Shown here one piece after another: positions 8,459 to 16,440 of a stretch of DNA of 64,000 nt. Position numbers and translations under genes: made by a program. The DNA lies in assembly GCA_002842695.1 (NCBI GenBank), contig PHDT01000011.1, positions 107,848 to 171,847 of the forward strand. The letters are read 5' to 3'. The notes under the pieces are model-generated. The model saw nothing but the letters and a program-made list of their open reading frames with translations, was not told the origin of the DNA and searched no databases. This DNA is from Bacteroidetes bacterium HGW-Bacteroidetes-10 (lineage in GTDB: Bacteria; Bacteroidota; Bacteroidia; Bacteroidales; UBA932). Within the stretch, counting starts at the first letter, position 1, and each line of letters opens with the position of its first letter.

Positions 8459-9547
8459 ATGTACCTAAGAAGGATTACCGTCAACAATTTCAAGAACATC
8501 AGGGAGGCGGCGGCAGATTTTTCACCCAAGCTCAACTGTATAACAGGAATGAATGGTTCCGGCAAGACTAACTTGCTGGATGCCATCTATTACCTCTCTA
8601 TGTCCAAAAGCTATTTTTCAAACCAGGACCTCTACACAATTAACCACGAATCAGATAATACCTCGGTAACAGGTGATTATTACAGGGAAGACGGAACCTC
8701 AGAAAAAATTGCTCTCTCTTTGAACAGAGAAGGTGATAAATGCGTCAGACGCAACGGAAAGAACTATCAGCGGTTATCTGACCACATTGGTCTCATTCCA
8801 ATTGTCATGGTTTCTCCGTACGATACCTGTCTGATAAATGAATCCGGGGAGGAGAGAAGAAAATTTCTGAACGCAATAATTTCTCAGACAGACAGGGAGT
8901 ATTTGCGCAGAGTTCAGAACTACAACCACCTGCTTGCACAGAGAAATAAACTGCTAAAGGGTAATGTGCTCCATATGGAATTGCTGGAGACTCTCTCAGA
9001 AAGACTTTCATATAACGCTGCATATATTTATGATGCACGAAAAAAATTCATTGAAAACTTTGTTCCTCATGTAGATAAATACTACAGTCAGATTTCCGGC
9101 GGGGGAGAATCCACAGGTATAGAATACAAATCAGATCTGGACAGAGGCTCAATGGAGACTCTTCTGAGTACCTCCATGGAGAGAGACCGTCTGCTCAAAT
9201 ACACATCTTCCGGAATACACAGGGATGACCTGAACTTTACAATGGATGGAAATCCAATCAGAAAAGTTGGTTCACAGGGTCAGCAGAAATCATTTTTGAT
9301 TTCACTTAAGCTGGCTCAGTATTCAATTTTCAGAGAGCTGCACGGAAAAAGTCCGGTTTTGCTGCTGGATGATGTTTTTGATAAACTGGACATGAACAGG
9401 GTGGAATTTTTACTGAATCTTGTTTCTTCGGACTATTTTGGTCAGATTTTTATAACTGACAGCAACAAGGTGAGAATTGGAGAGATTCTTGAAAAGATTG
9501 ACGGAGATTCAAAATACCTTGAAGTATCGGGAGGATTGATATTATGA
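8459..9547 (+). CDS. recF: DNA replication and repair protein RecF
   Basis: SMC-like ATPase that acts with RecO and RecR to load RecA on gapped DNA. The 362-residue length is typical. Seen: N-terminal YLRRITVNNFKNIR, Walker A GMNGSGKT (residues 30-37), the signature region GSQGQQKSFLISLKLAQ, and Walker B LLLDDVFDKLD. It overlaps the DUF721 gene by 4 nt (ATGA), so the two are translationally coupled. A RecF-DUF721 pair is common in Bacteroidota. Confidence 0.96.
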   Translation: MYLRRITVNNFKNIREAAADFSPKLNCITGMNGSGKTNLLDAIYYLSMSKSYFSNQDLYTINHESDNTSVTGDYYREDGTSEKIALSLNREGDKCVRRNGKNYQRLSDHIGLIPIVMVSPYDTCLINESGEERRKFLNAIISQTDREYLRRVQNYNHLLAQRNKLLKGNVLHMELLETLSERLSYNAAYIYDARKKFIENFVPHVDKYYSQISGGGESTGIEYKSDLDRGSMETLLSTSMERDRLLKYTSSGIHRDDLNFTMDGNPIRKVGSQGQQKSFLISLKLAQYSIFRELHGKSPVLLLDDVFDKLDMNRVEFLLNLVSSDYFGQIFITDSNKVRIGEILEKIDGDSKYLEVSGGLIL

Positions 9548-9834
9548 AGAGAAAGGATTTCATGAAAATTGGAGATGTTATTCCAGACTATATAAAGGTC
9601 ATGGGAATAGCAGGGGCGCTGGTTGGAAATCAGGTTTCGGCTGCTTTTGATGAGGCCGTTGGAACATCTGTTAAAAAATATGTAACCTCAAGGGAGTTCA
9701 AGGGAGGAAAGCTCTATGTAGTAATGAACTCTTCGGTAGCAAGAGATGCTGCTTCAAAAATGAAGATGCAAATCATCGAATCTGTTAACGAGAGGATAGG
9801 AAATCAAGTTCTTAAAGAGATTATTTTCCGCTGA
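9544..9834 (+). CDS. DUF721 (DciA-like) protein
   Basis: A 96-residue DUF721 protein, the family that contains DciA, the widespread ancestral loader of the replicative helicase DnaB. Seen: the fold core AFDEAVGTSVKKYV followed by GGKLYVVMNSSVARD, which corresponds to the KH-like DUF721 domain. It lacks the extended tail of larger DciA proteins. It starts inside the end of recF (4-nt overlap), consistent with a replication or repair role. The DciA role is an inference from the family. Confidence 0.8.
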   Translation: MKRKDFMKIGDVIPDYIKVMGIAGALVGNQVSAAFDEAVGTSVKKYVTSREFKGGKLYVVMNSSVARDAASKMKMQIIESVNERIGNQVLKEIIFR

Positions 9835-9866
9835 AAAGCGTGACTTTTCGGCTAAAACAATTTAGT

Positions 9867-11039
9867 ATGGATAGAAGGCCGTTAATTGTAGCTGACTCCG
9901 ATATCCCTTTTCTCAAAGGTATCCCTGAGCCCTATGCAGATGTAATTTATGTTGCTGGAAAAGAGATTACAAGAGATGTCATAATGGATGCAGATGCTCT
10001 GATAATCCGTACCAGAACCAGGTGCAACAGAGAGTTGCTTGAGGGGACAAAAGTGAAATTTATTGCATCTGCCACTATTGGCAGCGACCATATAGACATT
10101 GAGTATTGCAGCAGCCACGGAATATTCTTTACAAATGCAGCCGGCTGCAATGCTTGGGGAGTTGTTCAGTATGTAATGACTGCAATTTTCAAATGTTATT
10201 CCAGGGACTCACACTCTCCAGAGGGGCTTACTCTTGGAATTATTGGTGCCGGAAATGTTGGTGAAAGACTAGCCAGGACAGCTGAGCTTACAGGACTGAA
10301 AGTTAAAAGGTGTGACCCGCCTATACGAACACTTATGGCAAGCGACCCCGGTTACTTTTCAAATTCTGCGGCAGCACTCAGGGGCGACGGCGGAAAATTC
10401 CGTGTTGACAGGTCTAAGCTCACCATGGATGATTATTATTCGCTGGATGAAGTTCTGGCAACTTCTGATATTATCTCTTTACATGTTCCGCTGGACAAAA
10501 ATACCAGGGGGATGGCATCGGGATCCTTTTTTGCGAAAATGAGTGAAGGTGCAATGTTTATTAACTCTTCGAGAGGTGAAATACTGGATGAAGAAGCACT
10601 TCTGAGATTCAGGGAAAAATTTGGAGCTGTTGTAATTGATGTCTGGAACGGAGAACCCGAATTGAACATAAAGCTTCTCGCTGCTGCAGATATTGCGACA
10701 CCCCACATAGCAGGTTATTCGCTGCAGGGAAAAATTAATGCTACTGTTTTATCGGTAAACCATACAGGACGCTTCTTTGGAATAGAAGATCTGGCATTAT
10801 ACGACATTGAATATCCATTTGTAAGGGAGCCCGGTTTCAGGCTTGACTCTTCAGGGAGCTGGTTCTCCAATATGGCAGCTCTTTTTGCGGCTCATTATGA
10901 TATTGAGGCAGATGACCGCGCATTAAGAGAGTCTCCTCAGTCATTTGAGGAACTGAGGGCAGGATATGCATACAGGAATGAATATTCTGAGAGTGTATTT
11001 GAACTGATAGAAATCATTAACAAAAGGGAATATGTTTGA
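9867..11039 (+). CDS. pdxB: 4-phosphoerythronate dehydrogenase
   Basis: NAD-dependent D-2-hydroxyacid dehydrogenase of the DXP-dependent pyridoxal phosphate pathway; oxidises 4-phospho-D-erythronate. About 390 residues. Seen: the N-terminal MDRRPLIVADSDIPFLKG, the Rossmann motif GIIGAGNVGERLA near residues 122-134, the catalytic region INSSRGEILDEEAL and the histidine in TPHIAGYSLQGK, plus the extra C-terminal dimerisation part that sets PdxB apart from other hydroxyacid dehydrogenases. An in-frame GTG at 9840 would add nine residues, but homologues begin at the ATG I chose. The 3' end overlaps the DUF4301 gene by 8 nt. Confidence 0.92.
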   Translation: MDRRPLIVADSDIPFLKGIPEPYADVIYVAGKEITRDVIMDADALIIRTRTRCNRELLEGTKVKFIASATIGSDHIDIEYCSSHGIFFTNAAGCNAWGVVQYVMTAIFKCYSRDSHSPEGLTLGIIGAGNVGERLARTAELTGLKVKRCDPPIRTLMASDPGYFSNSAAALRGDGGKFRVDRSKLTMDDYYSLDEVLATSDIISLHVPLDKNTRGMASGSFFAKMSEGAMFINSSRGEILDEEALLRFREKFGAVVIDVWNGEPELNIKLLAAADIATPHIAGYSLQGKINATVLSVNHTGRFFGIEDLALYDIEYPFVREPGFRLDSSGSWFSNMAALFAAHYDIEADDRALRESPQSFEELRAGYAYRNEYSESVFELIEIINKREYV

Positions 11040-12516
11040 TTCAAAGGATCTGAGACAATTTGAAGAGGCCGGTATTTCTCAGGAAACTGTAAGTAAGCAG
11101 CTTGAGCATTTTCGTACAGGATTTCCATACCCGGAAGTTATCGCTCCAGCTACCCCGGCTTTAGGAATTAAAGTGTTTTCTGAGGTAGAGAGAGAAGAGG
11201 CTCTAAAGGCATATGCAGATTTTCAGGGAGATGTGAGAAAATTTGTTCCCGCTTCAGGTGCTGCAACCAGAATGTTCAAAGATCTTTTCGATGCCAGATT
11301 GTCAATGGAGAGAGGAGAGGAGATTAAGGCCGATTCTCCTTCCGCAAGCTTCTTTGAGAATATCGGACAATTTCCGTTCTTCAGCGACCTTATAAACACC
11401 CCCGGATTTGTCCGGGAAGACAAAATGAGCATGCTATCTGCTCTCCTGGATGAAGGCGGACTCAATTACGGCTCCCTTCCAAAAGGATTGCTCAAGTTCC
11501 ACAAATATGGAACCAAATCACTGACTCCATTTGAGGAGCATCTTCAGGAAGCAGCAAGATATGCAGCAAACAGTAAAGCAGAGACAAGAATTACCTTTTC
11601 AGTTTCTCCGGAACACCTTGACTCTTTCAAAAAACTGGAAGAGGTTTCCATAGACTCTTTTGTGAAGAGAACAGGAATCAGACCCGAGATTGAATATACT
11701 CTTCAGAAAAAATCTACAGATACAATAGCTGTTGATATGCAGAACTTGCCGTTCCGCAAATCTGACGGGTTAATACTCTTCAGGCCCGGCGGCCACGGAG
11801 CACTGATTGAAAATCTTAATGAAATCCGTGAAGAGGTTGTTTTCATTAAAAACATAGATAACATTTCAAGAGAGGAGAACTCAGCTGTTGTTACTGAGTG
11901 GAAGAAAATTCTCGCAGGAAAGCTCATCCTCCTTAAAAACAAAATTTCATCATACCTCACAAAACTTGACGGAGAGTATAATATCAGCCTCAATGAGGAG
12001 ATTGCTTCGTTTCTTGAGGAGACTTTTTGTGTTAAATTGCCTTCGCTGCCTGAGGAGTTATATAAGGATTTCCTGATTGCAAAACTAAACAGACCGGTGC
12101 GTATTTGCGGCATGGTAAAGAATACAGGCGAACCTGGCGGGGGACCATTTATTGTTAAAGATGCAGATGGCTCAACATCGTTGCAGATTCTGGAGAGTGC
12201 TCAGATTGATCTCACGGATCCAAAGCAGAAATCAATTTTTGCTGCCTCTACTCATTTCAATCCCGTAGATCTTGTATGTTCACTTAGAGATTATCAGGGA
12301 AAAAAGTTCGATTTGCGCAGATTTGTAGACGAAGAGACAGGCTTTATCTCATATAAAAGCTACGGGGGAAGGCCGCTTAAGGCACTAGAACTTCCGGGAC
12401 TCTGGAATGGTGCAATGAGTAACTGGAACACAATGTTCGCAGAGGTTCCGGCTGAGACATTCAACCCTGTAAAAACAATATTTGACCTGCTAAGAGATGA
12501 GCACAGGGAGCATTAA
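11032..12516 (+). CDS. DUF4301 family protein
   Basis: A 494-residue soluble protein that I recognise as DUF4301, a family seen mainly in Bacteroidota. A conserved stretch near the N-terminus reads KFVPASGAATRMFKDLF, resembling the glycine-rich phosphate-binding start of a nucleotidyltransferase, and LILFRPGGHGALIENLN lies mid-protein; together they suggest a sugar-nucleotide transferase-like fold. This is inference, not demonstrated function. It overlaps pdxB by 8 nt, so it is the last gene of the recF operon. Its TAA stop shares the tetranucleotide TTAA with the stop of the convergent gene. Confidence 0.8.
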   Translation: MFDSKDLRQFEEAGISQETVSKQLEHFRTGFPYPEVIAPATPALGIKVFSEVEREEALKAYADFQGDVRKFVPASGAATRMFKDLFDARLSMERGEEIKADSPSASFFENIGQFPFFSDLINTPGFVREDKMSMLSALLDEGGLNYGSLPKGLLKFHKYGTKSLTPFEEHLQEAARYAANSKAETRITFSVSPEHLDSFKKLEEVSIDSFVKRTGIRPEIEYTLQKKSTDTIAVDMQNLPFRKSDGLILFRPGGHGALIENLNEIREEVVFIKNIDNISREENSAVVTEWKKILAGKLILLKNKISSYLTKLDGEYNISLNEEIASFLEETFCVKLPSLPEELYKDFLIAKLNRPVRICGMVKNTGEPGGGPFIVKDADGSTSLQILESAQIDLTDPKQKSIFAASTHFNPVDLVCSLRDYQGKKFDLRRFVDEETGFISYKSYGGRPLKALELPGLWNGAMSNWNTMFAEVPAETFNPVKTIFDLLRDEHREH

Positions 12517-12920
12517 GCCTCTGTGTTCTTTTTATCCTTTGATGAGATCCTGTGGGACATAATTCGCTCAGCAAGCAACAGCAGAGCAACATTCATCCCA
12601 ATAACCATCCACAGTATTGATTCTCCGCTACCGAAAAGGTTTCTCATCTTACTTCCGAAATCAGGCATTTCTGAGATAATTCCGGAAATTCTCACGGAGT
12701 CAATTCCAAAATAGTATTTATTGAGCAGGAGCAGGGCGGTAAGAAAAAGTACAGCAAATAAAACTGCCAGAAGAATATTCTTTACCAGCTCCTCTCTGTC
12801 TGCTCTCTTAACGGCTTCAGCTGCGATTTTATTTCCGATTTTGTCAGAAAATCCAAATGGAACGGAGCCATTGTCCATTCCTGAAAATGCATCTTTTAAC
12901 ATTTTATCCATCTCATCCAT
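12513..12920 (-). CDS. Two-helix membrane protein, probable anti-sigma partner of the ECF factor
   Basis: A protein of about 135 residues downstream of, and overlapping, the sigma factor gene. The N-terminal ~45 residues are soluble and charged, followed by membrane helices near residues 48-67 and 102-120. Position and layout (cytoplasmic N-terminus plus membrane anchor) are those of an anti-sigma factor, but I see no zinc HxxxCxxC motif, so the assignment rests on context. The reading frame is open back to an ATG at 12941; the ATG at 12920 (MDEMDK) overlaps the sigma stop codon by 8 nt and is the more likely coupled start. Confidence 0.65.
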   Translation of the reverse strand: MDEMDKMLKDAFSGMDNGSVPFGFSDKIGNKIAAEAVKRADREELVKNILLAVLFAVLFLTALLLLNKYYFGIDSVRISGIISEMPDFGSKMRNLFGSGESILWMVIGMNVALLLLAERIMSHRISSKDKKNTEA

Positions 12921-13473
12921 AGCATACCTCCATTTTTTCACCGAGCATCACACCCAGTTTTTTCTTAATTCTGTGCAGCCTCACCTTTACGTTAGATTCG
13001 GTCATCCCGCATATTTCACAGATCTCCTTAATGCTCTTTTCATGATTATAGAAAGATAGTATAAGAAATCTGTCAGATGGTTCAAGTTCATCAATAGCCT
13101 TATATAGTAATTTGAAGCGGTTCTCCTTATCCATAATCTCCTCTCTGCTCTCATGTGAGTTGTCCGGAATAGCGGCCGTTTTCTCCATTGGAATGTGCTC
13201 CATGTGTCTCTTTCTGGCTTTTGAAACAGACATGTTGAATGCTATCCGGAAAAGCCATGTTGAGAATGAGCACTCACCCCTGAATGATTTAAGAGAAAAG
13301 TAGGCCTTTACAAATACATCCTGAGCGACCTCTTCTGCATCTTCCCTGCTGGAAACTACTCCTCTCACAACTGAGAGAATCTTTGGCGCATGAAGGTTTA
13401 CAAGCTGATTATAAAGCGCAGCTTCACCTCCAAGAATTCTCTCAATTATTATAAGTTCCTCTTCCCTTTTCAT
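12913..13473 (-). CDS. ECF-type RNA polymerase sigma factor
   Basis: A 186-residue sigma-70 family factor with region 2 (EDAEEVAQDVFVKAYFSLKSFRG and STWLFRIAFN, the -10 recognition part) and region 4 (IKEICEICGMTESNVKVRLHRIKKKL, the -35 helix-turn-helix). No region 1 or 3, so it is an extracytoplasmic-function type. It is co-transcribed with the membrane protein at 12513-12920. The promoter just upstream (TGTAAC, 16 nt, CGTCAAA) is of ECF type and ends within a few bases of the start codon, which suggests autoregulation and a nearly leaderless transcript. The same promoter sequence faces the other way to the DUF6249 gene. Confidence 0.92.
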   Translation of the reverse strand: MKREEELIIIERILGGEAALYNQLVNLHAPKILSVVRGVVSSREDAEEVAQDVFVKAYFSLKSFRGECSFSTWLFRIAFNMSVSKARKRHMEHIPMEKTAAIPDNSHESREEIMDKENRFKLLYKAIDELEPSDRFLILSFYNHEKSIKEICEICGMTESNVKVRLHRIKKKLGVMLGEKMEVCYG

Positions 13474-13480
13474 TTGCTTT

Positions 13481-13509
13481 TTTGACGCAGGTCATGGTTC
13501 AAAGTTACA
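13481..13509 (-). promoter_or_regulatory. ECF-type promoter of the sigma factor operon
   Basis: On the minus strand TGTAAC (13509-13504), 16 nt, then CGTCAAA (13487-13481). The CGTC -10 motif is a hallmark of ECF promoters. The start codon at 13473 is only about 8 nt past the -10 element, leaving almost no 5' leader. Confidence 0.7.
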
Positions 13510-13533
13510 CCATTTGAAGAAAAAATCTCTTAT

Positions 13534-13562
13534 TGTAACCTTTTTTAATGGCTCTCGTCAAA
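13534..13562 (+). promoter_or_regulatory. ECF-type promoter of the DUF6249 gene
   Basis: TGTAAC (13534-13539), 16 nt, CGTCAAA (13556-13562): the same boxes and the same spacing as the divergent sigma factor promoter 25 nt away. The DUF6249 ATG lies 30 nt downstream. Confidence 0.7.
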
Positions 13563-13592
13563 ATAGCAAAACGAATTTAAAACAAAATTATC

Positions 13593-14006
13593 ATGTTAGA
13601 TTTTATTTCAATCCCGGTTACATTTGGAATAGGCGCATATGCCTTTTACAAACTAATAGAACTTTACGTAAGGAAGAAGGAGAGAATTATGATTATTGAA
13701 AAGCTTAACATGCTTGACAATGTAAATACTCAGAACATCAATCTTTCTAACCTCTTTGGAGACGACAGAATTCTCAAGAATCAGTATCTTGCACTAAGAA
13801 TTGGAGCCCTTCTTATGGGTCTTGGCTTAGGTCTTCTCGTAGGTTATCTGATTTCTCAGCTTTCATTCGGATATATTGCAGAACCAAGCTGGGATGTGCG
13901 CCAGACAATAAGTGTAATTTACGGCGCAACAACTCTCTTTTTCGGAGGAATGGGTCTTATAACCGGATTTCTGGTAGAGACTAACATGAAAAGAAAACAG
14001 AAGTAG
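13593..14006 (+). CDS. DUF6249-like membrane protein
   Basis: A 137-residue protein with three predicted membrane helices: one at the N-terminus (about 3-20, FISIPVTFGIGAYAFYKLI), one near 68-88 (LRIGALLMGLGLGLLVGYLI) and one near 108-128. A charged stretch with RKKERIMIIEKL follows helix one. I place it in DUF6249, a family of small Bacteroidota membrane proteins usually found next to ECF sigma factors. No function is known. An ECF-type promoter identical in sequence to that of the sigma factor operon drives it, so it is probably a target of that factor. Confidence 0.75.
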   Translation: MLDFISIPVTFGIGAYAFYKLIELYVRKKERIMIIEKLNMLDNVNTQNINLSNLFGDDRILKNQYLALRIGALLMGLGLGLLVGYLISQLSFGYIAEPSWDVRQTISVIYGATTLFFGGMGLITGFLVETNMKRKQK

Positions 14007-14031
14007 TATTTCTGTCTATTCATTTAATAAA

Positions 14032-14063
14032 AAAAAGAGCTGTCTCAGAAGGCAGCTCTTTTT
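14032..14063. terminator. Bidirectional terminator between DUF6249 and the deoxyhypusine-synthase-like gene
   Basis: Perfect 11-bp arms AAAAAGAGCTG (14032-14042) and CAGCTCTTTTT (14053-14063) with a 10-nt loop. A-rich and T-rich flanks on both sides let it act on both convergent genes. It is the only convergent junction in the window with a clear hairpin. Confidence 0.9.
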
Positions 14064-14080
14064 CTATGTTTATTGAAGAA

Positions 14081-15157
14081 TTATTCGGGATCTGCCATAA
14101 GTAGTCCTGCTCCCTTTGTGCCACCGGTCTTGAACATAACTGCATGCTCCTTTTTGGTGCGCTTTTTCCAGTCGCCTTTTGCATATGCGTAGCTTGCAAT
14201 AATTGGAACTACTGTTGTAGCCTCTGCATATACCATCTGCTCGTGAGCTGTGTTAACCTTTCCCCATGAGTTTGCCTCTTTGAGGGTAGAAGATGAACAT
14301 GCTCCGTCGCGAACGTCTGCAACAGTAATCTGAACTGCATACTGGTGCATTGGAACATCAAATCCAAGGCACTCTGCACATACCACTGTGTCCTGAGCGA
14401 AGTTCTTGGGAACTCCTCCGCCAACCATGAAGAGACCGCTTGTCTTTGCAGACATCTTTACCTCTGTTAGTTCACGGAAGTCTGCGATAGAGTCAATTGT
14501 AAGGTATGGCTTGCCCTCCTTCATCTTTTCAACCTGATGCATTACCAAACCGAATCCTGCGCTGCTGTCTGTGAATGCAGGGCAGAAAATTGGAACATTC
14601 AGTTCATATGCTGTCTGAATAAGCGAGTTGGTTTTCTTTGAGTTTTTTGTTAACCATTTACCAATCTCGCTGATAAATTCTCTTGATGAGTATGGTCTTG
14701 GCTCGAGAGAGTCTGCAATTGCCTTGATTGTTGAATCACAGGCCTGAAGTTCCTCTTCATCAATAAATGTATCGTAGATTCTGTCAATGTAGTTACCGCG
14801 AAGGTGGGTGTCATCAATGAATTGTGTACCCTTGTAATGTTTATATCCCAGGGCTTCAAAGAAGTCCATGTCAATAATTGATGCTCCGGTAGCAACCACT
14901 GCGTCAATCATGTTGAAACGAAGCATGTCTACGTAAACCTGCATACATCCGCCTGCAGAGGTACTGCCGGCAAGGATAAGCCAGTTTGTAGATTCAGTGT
15001 CGTTTATCATCAGCTGGAGAATATCTGCAGCAGAAGCTGTATCTCTTGAAGAGAAAGACATGTCACGCATTGAATCTATCAACAGGGTAGAGTCAATTTT
15101 TGTAATGTCAATGTGCTTTATGGTCTCCCTCAGGAGATCTCTCTTTGTTGGTTTCAT
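14081..15157 (-). CDS. Deoxyhypusine synthase family protein
   Basis: A 358-residue member of the deoxyhypusine synthase (DHS) fold. In eukaryotes and archaea DHS transfers the aminobutyl group of spermidine to eIF5A; bacteria lack eIF5A, and relatives include homospermidine synthases. Seen: N-terminal SRDTASAADILQLMI, the NAD-site glycines ILAGSTSAGGC and VATGASIIDMD, and SWGKVNTAHEQ with a lysine at residue 300 that aligns with the catalytic lysine of human DHS (SWGKI). Catalytic competence as an aminobutyl transferase is thus plausible, but the substrate is unknown. It is divergent from lysA, a PLP decarboxylase of the family that also makes polyamines. The promoter element TATCTTTG is at 15187-15180. 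Confidence 0.85.
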   Translation of the reverse strand: MKPTKRDLLRETIKHIDITKIDSTLLIDSMRDMSFSSRDTASAADILQLMINDTESTNWLILAGSTSAGGCMQVYVDMLRFNMIDAVVATGASIIDMDFFEALGYKHYKGTQFIDDTHLRGNYIDRIYDTFIDEEELQACDSTIKAIADSLEPRPYSSREFISEIGKWLTKNSKKTNSLIQTAYELNVPIFCPAFTDSSAGFGLVMHQVEKMKEGKPYLTIDSIADFRELTEVKMSAKTSGLFMVGGGVPKNFAQDTVVCAECLGFDVPMHQYAVQITVADVRDGACSSSTLKEANSWGKVNTAHEQMVYAEATTVVPIIASYAYAKGDWKKRTKKEHAVMFKTGGTKGAGLLMADPE

Positions 15158-15179
15158 TCTCTCTTATTTTTAATTTTTG

Positions 15180-15187
15180 CAAAGATA
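15180..15187 (-). promoter_or_regulatory. -7 element before the deoxyhypusine-synthase-like gene
   Basis: TATCTTTG on the minus strand, 22 nt before the ATG at 15157; a CTTG near 15209-15206 may serve as a weak -33 box. Confidence 0.5.
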
Positions 15188-15217
15188 GATATTTTAAATT
15201 AAGTACAAGTTTTTTAC

Positions 15218-15225
15218 TAATTTTG
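15218..15225 (+). promoter_or_regulatory. -7 element before lysA
   Basis: TAATTTTG on the plus strand, 29 nt before the lysA ATG and divergent from the element at 15180-15187. Confidence 0.5.
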
Positions 15226-15254
15226 CAGGTTCAAACCCTATTTGTATAAGCACA

Positions 15255-16403
15255 ATGTTCAATTCCACAGAGACTGAAAGGTTCGGAACCCTGGAAACCC
15301 CATTCTACTATTATGATTTAAAACTGCTTAGGAAGACACTTGATGAATATACCAAGTATCTTGCCAGGTATAATTATCATGCTCACTATGCTTTCAAAGC
15401 AAATGCAAACGACAGAATTCTCTCTGTTATCAGGGAGTATGGTCTGGGTGCAGACTGCGTAAGCGGAAACGAAGTAGCACTGGCTCTAAAATCTGGTTTT
15501 TCGCCGGATAAAATTGTCTACGCTGGTGTAGGTAAATCAGACAAGGAGATTAAAACCGCCCTTGAGGGAGGAATTTTCAGCTTTAACTGCGAGTCTGTTC
15601 CTGAAATTGAGATTATTAACTCCATTGCCGCTTCAATGGGAAAGACCGCTGGGATTTCCCTGAGGATTAATCCGGATATTGATGCTCATACTCATAAGTA
15701 TATTTCAACCGGCAGATCACAGGATAAATTCGGGATTAGTCCGTGGATGTTTGATGATGTCCTTTCTACAATTAAGAATTGCAAAAGTGTACATCTTACA
15801 GGTCTCCACTTTCATGTTGGATCTCAGATTACAGATTTGCATGTGTTTGCAATGTTGTGCAAAAGAGTTAACGAGTTGCAAACATGGTTTGAGGAGAGGG
15901 GAGTCAAAATTGAAAATCTTAATCTTGGCGGAGGACTTGGAATTGACTATGAAAATCCGGAGCAGAATCCCGTTTCGGACTTTAAAACCTATTTCGAAAT
16001 CATAAACCAAAACCTTGAGGTACGTCCCGGTCAACAGGTACACTTCGAGCCGGGCAGAACAATTGTTGCTCAGTGCGGTACACTCATTTCAAGAGTACTG
16101 TACGTAAAAATTGGCAGGGGCAAGAAGTTTGCAATTCTGGATGCCGGAATGAATGACCTGATAAGACCGGCGCTTTATCAGGCAAAACATAAGATCGACA
16201 ACATTACATCAAAGGGACGGAAGATGCGTTACGATGTAGTGGGACCAATTTGCGAATCCAGCGACAGGTTCGGCAAAAACATCATCCTTCCTTCAACTTC
16301 AAGAGGTGATATAATTGCTATCAGATCTGCCGGTGCCTATGGTCAGGTGATGGCAATGAGGTATAACCAAAAAGAGCTGGCTCCGGAATATTATTCGGAA
16401 TAG
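15255..16403 (+). CDS. lysA: Diaminopimelate decarboxylase
   Basis: PLP enzyme that makes L-lysine from meso-diaminopimelate. The 382-residue length fits Bacteroidota LysA. Seen: HYAFKANAN with the PLP-binding lysine, GADCVSGNEVALAL, the HFHVGSQI and NLGGGLGIDYE glycine loop, FEPGRTIVAQCG, and GPICESSDRFG with the active-site cysteine of the partner subunit. Carboxynorspermidine decarboxylase is a relative; the ELETPFYYYDLKLL-like N-terminus and the CESSD motif fit LysA. Its position back to back with the DHS-like gene leaves open a link to polyamine chemistry. Confidence 0.9.
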   Translation: MFNSTETERFGTLETPFYYYDLKLLRKTLDEYTKYLARYNYHAHYAFKANANDRILSVIREYGLGADCVSGNEVALALKSGFSPDKIVYAGVGKSDKEIKTALEGGIFSFNCESVPEIEIINSIAASMGKTAGISLRINPDIDAHTHKYISTGRSQDKFGISPWMFDDVLSTIKNCKSVHLTGLHFHVGSQITDLHVFAMLCKRVNELQTWFEERGVKIENLNLGGGLGIDYENPEQNPVSDFKTYFEIINQNLEVRPGQQVHFEPGRTIVAQCGTLISRVLYVKIGRGKKFAILDAGMNDLIRPALYQAKHKIDNITSKGRKMRYDVVGPICESSDRFGKNIILPSTSRGDIIAIRSAGAYGQVMAMRYNQKELAPEYYSE

Positions 16404-16407
16404 TTAC

Positions 16408-16415
16408 TATATTTG
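16408..16415 (+). promoter_or_regulatory. -7 element before the tetR-ffh-folD genes
   Basis: TATATTTG matches TAnnTTTG and lies 26 nt before the TetR-type gene. No clear -33 box. Confidence 0.45.
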
Positions 16416-16440
16416 AGGACGTTAACTGAAACTATAAATT

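Noticed and set aside
9840..9866. GTG-initiated extension of pdxB
   Set aside because: The nine extra residues have no counterpart in homologues, and the ATG at 9867 matches the family start.
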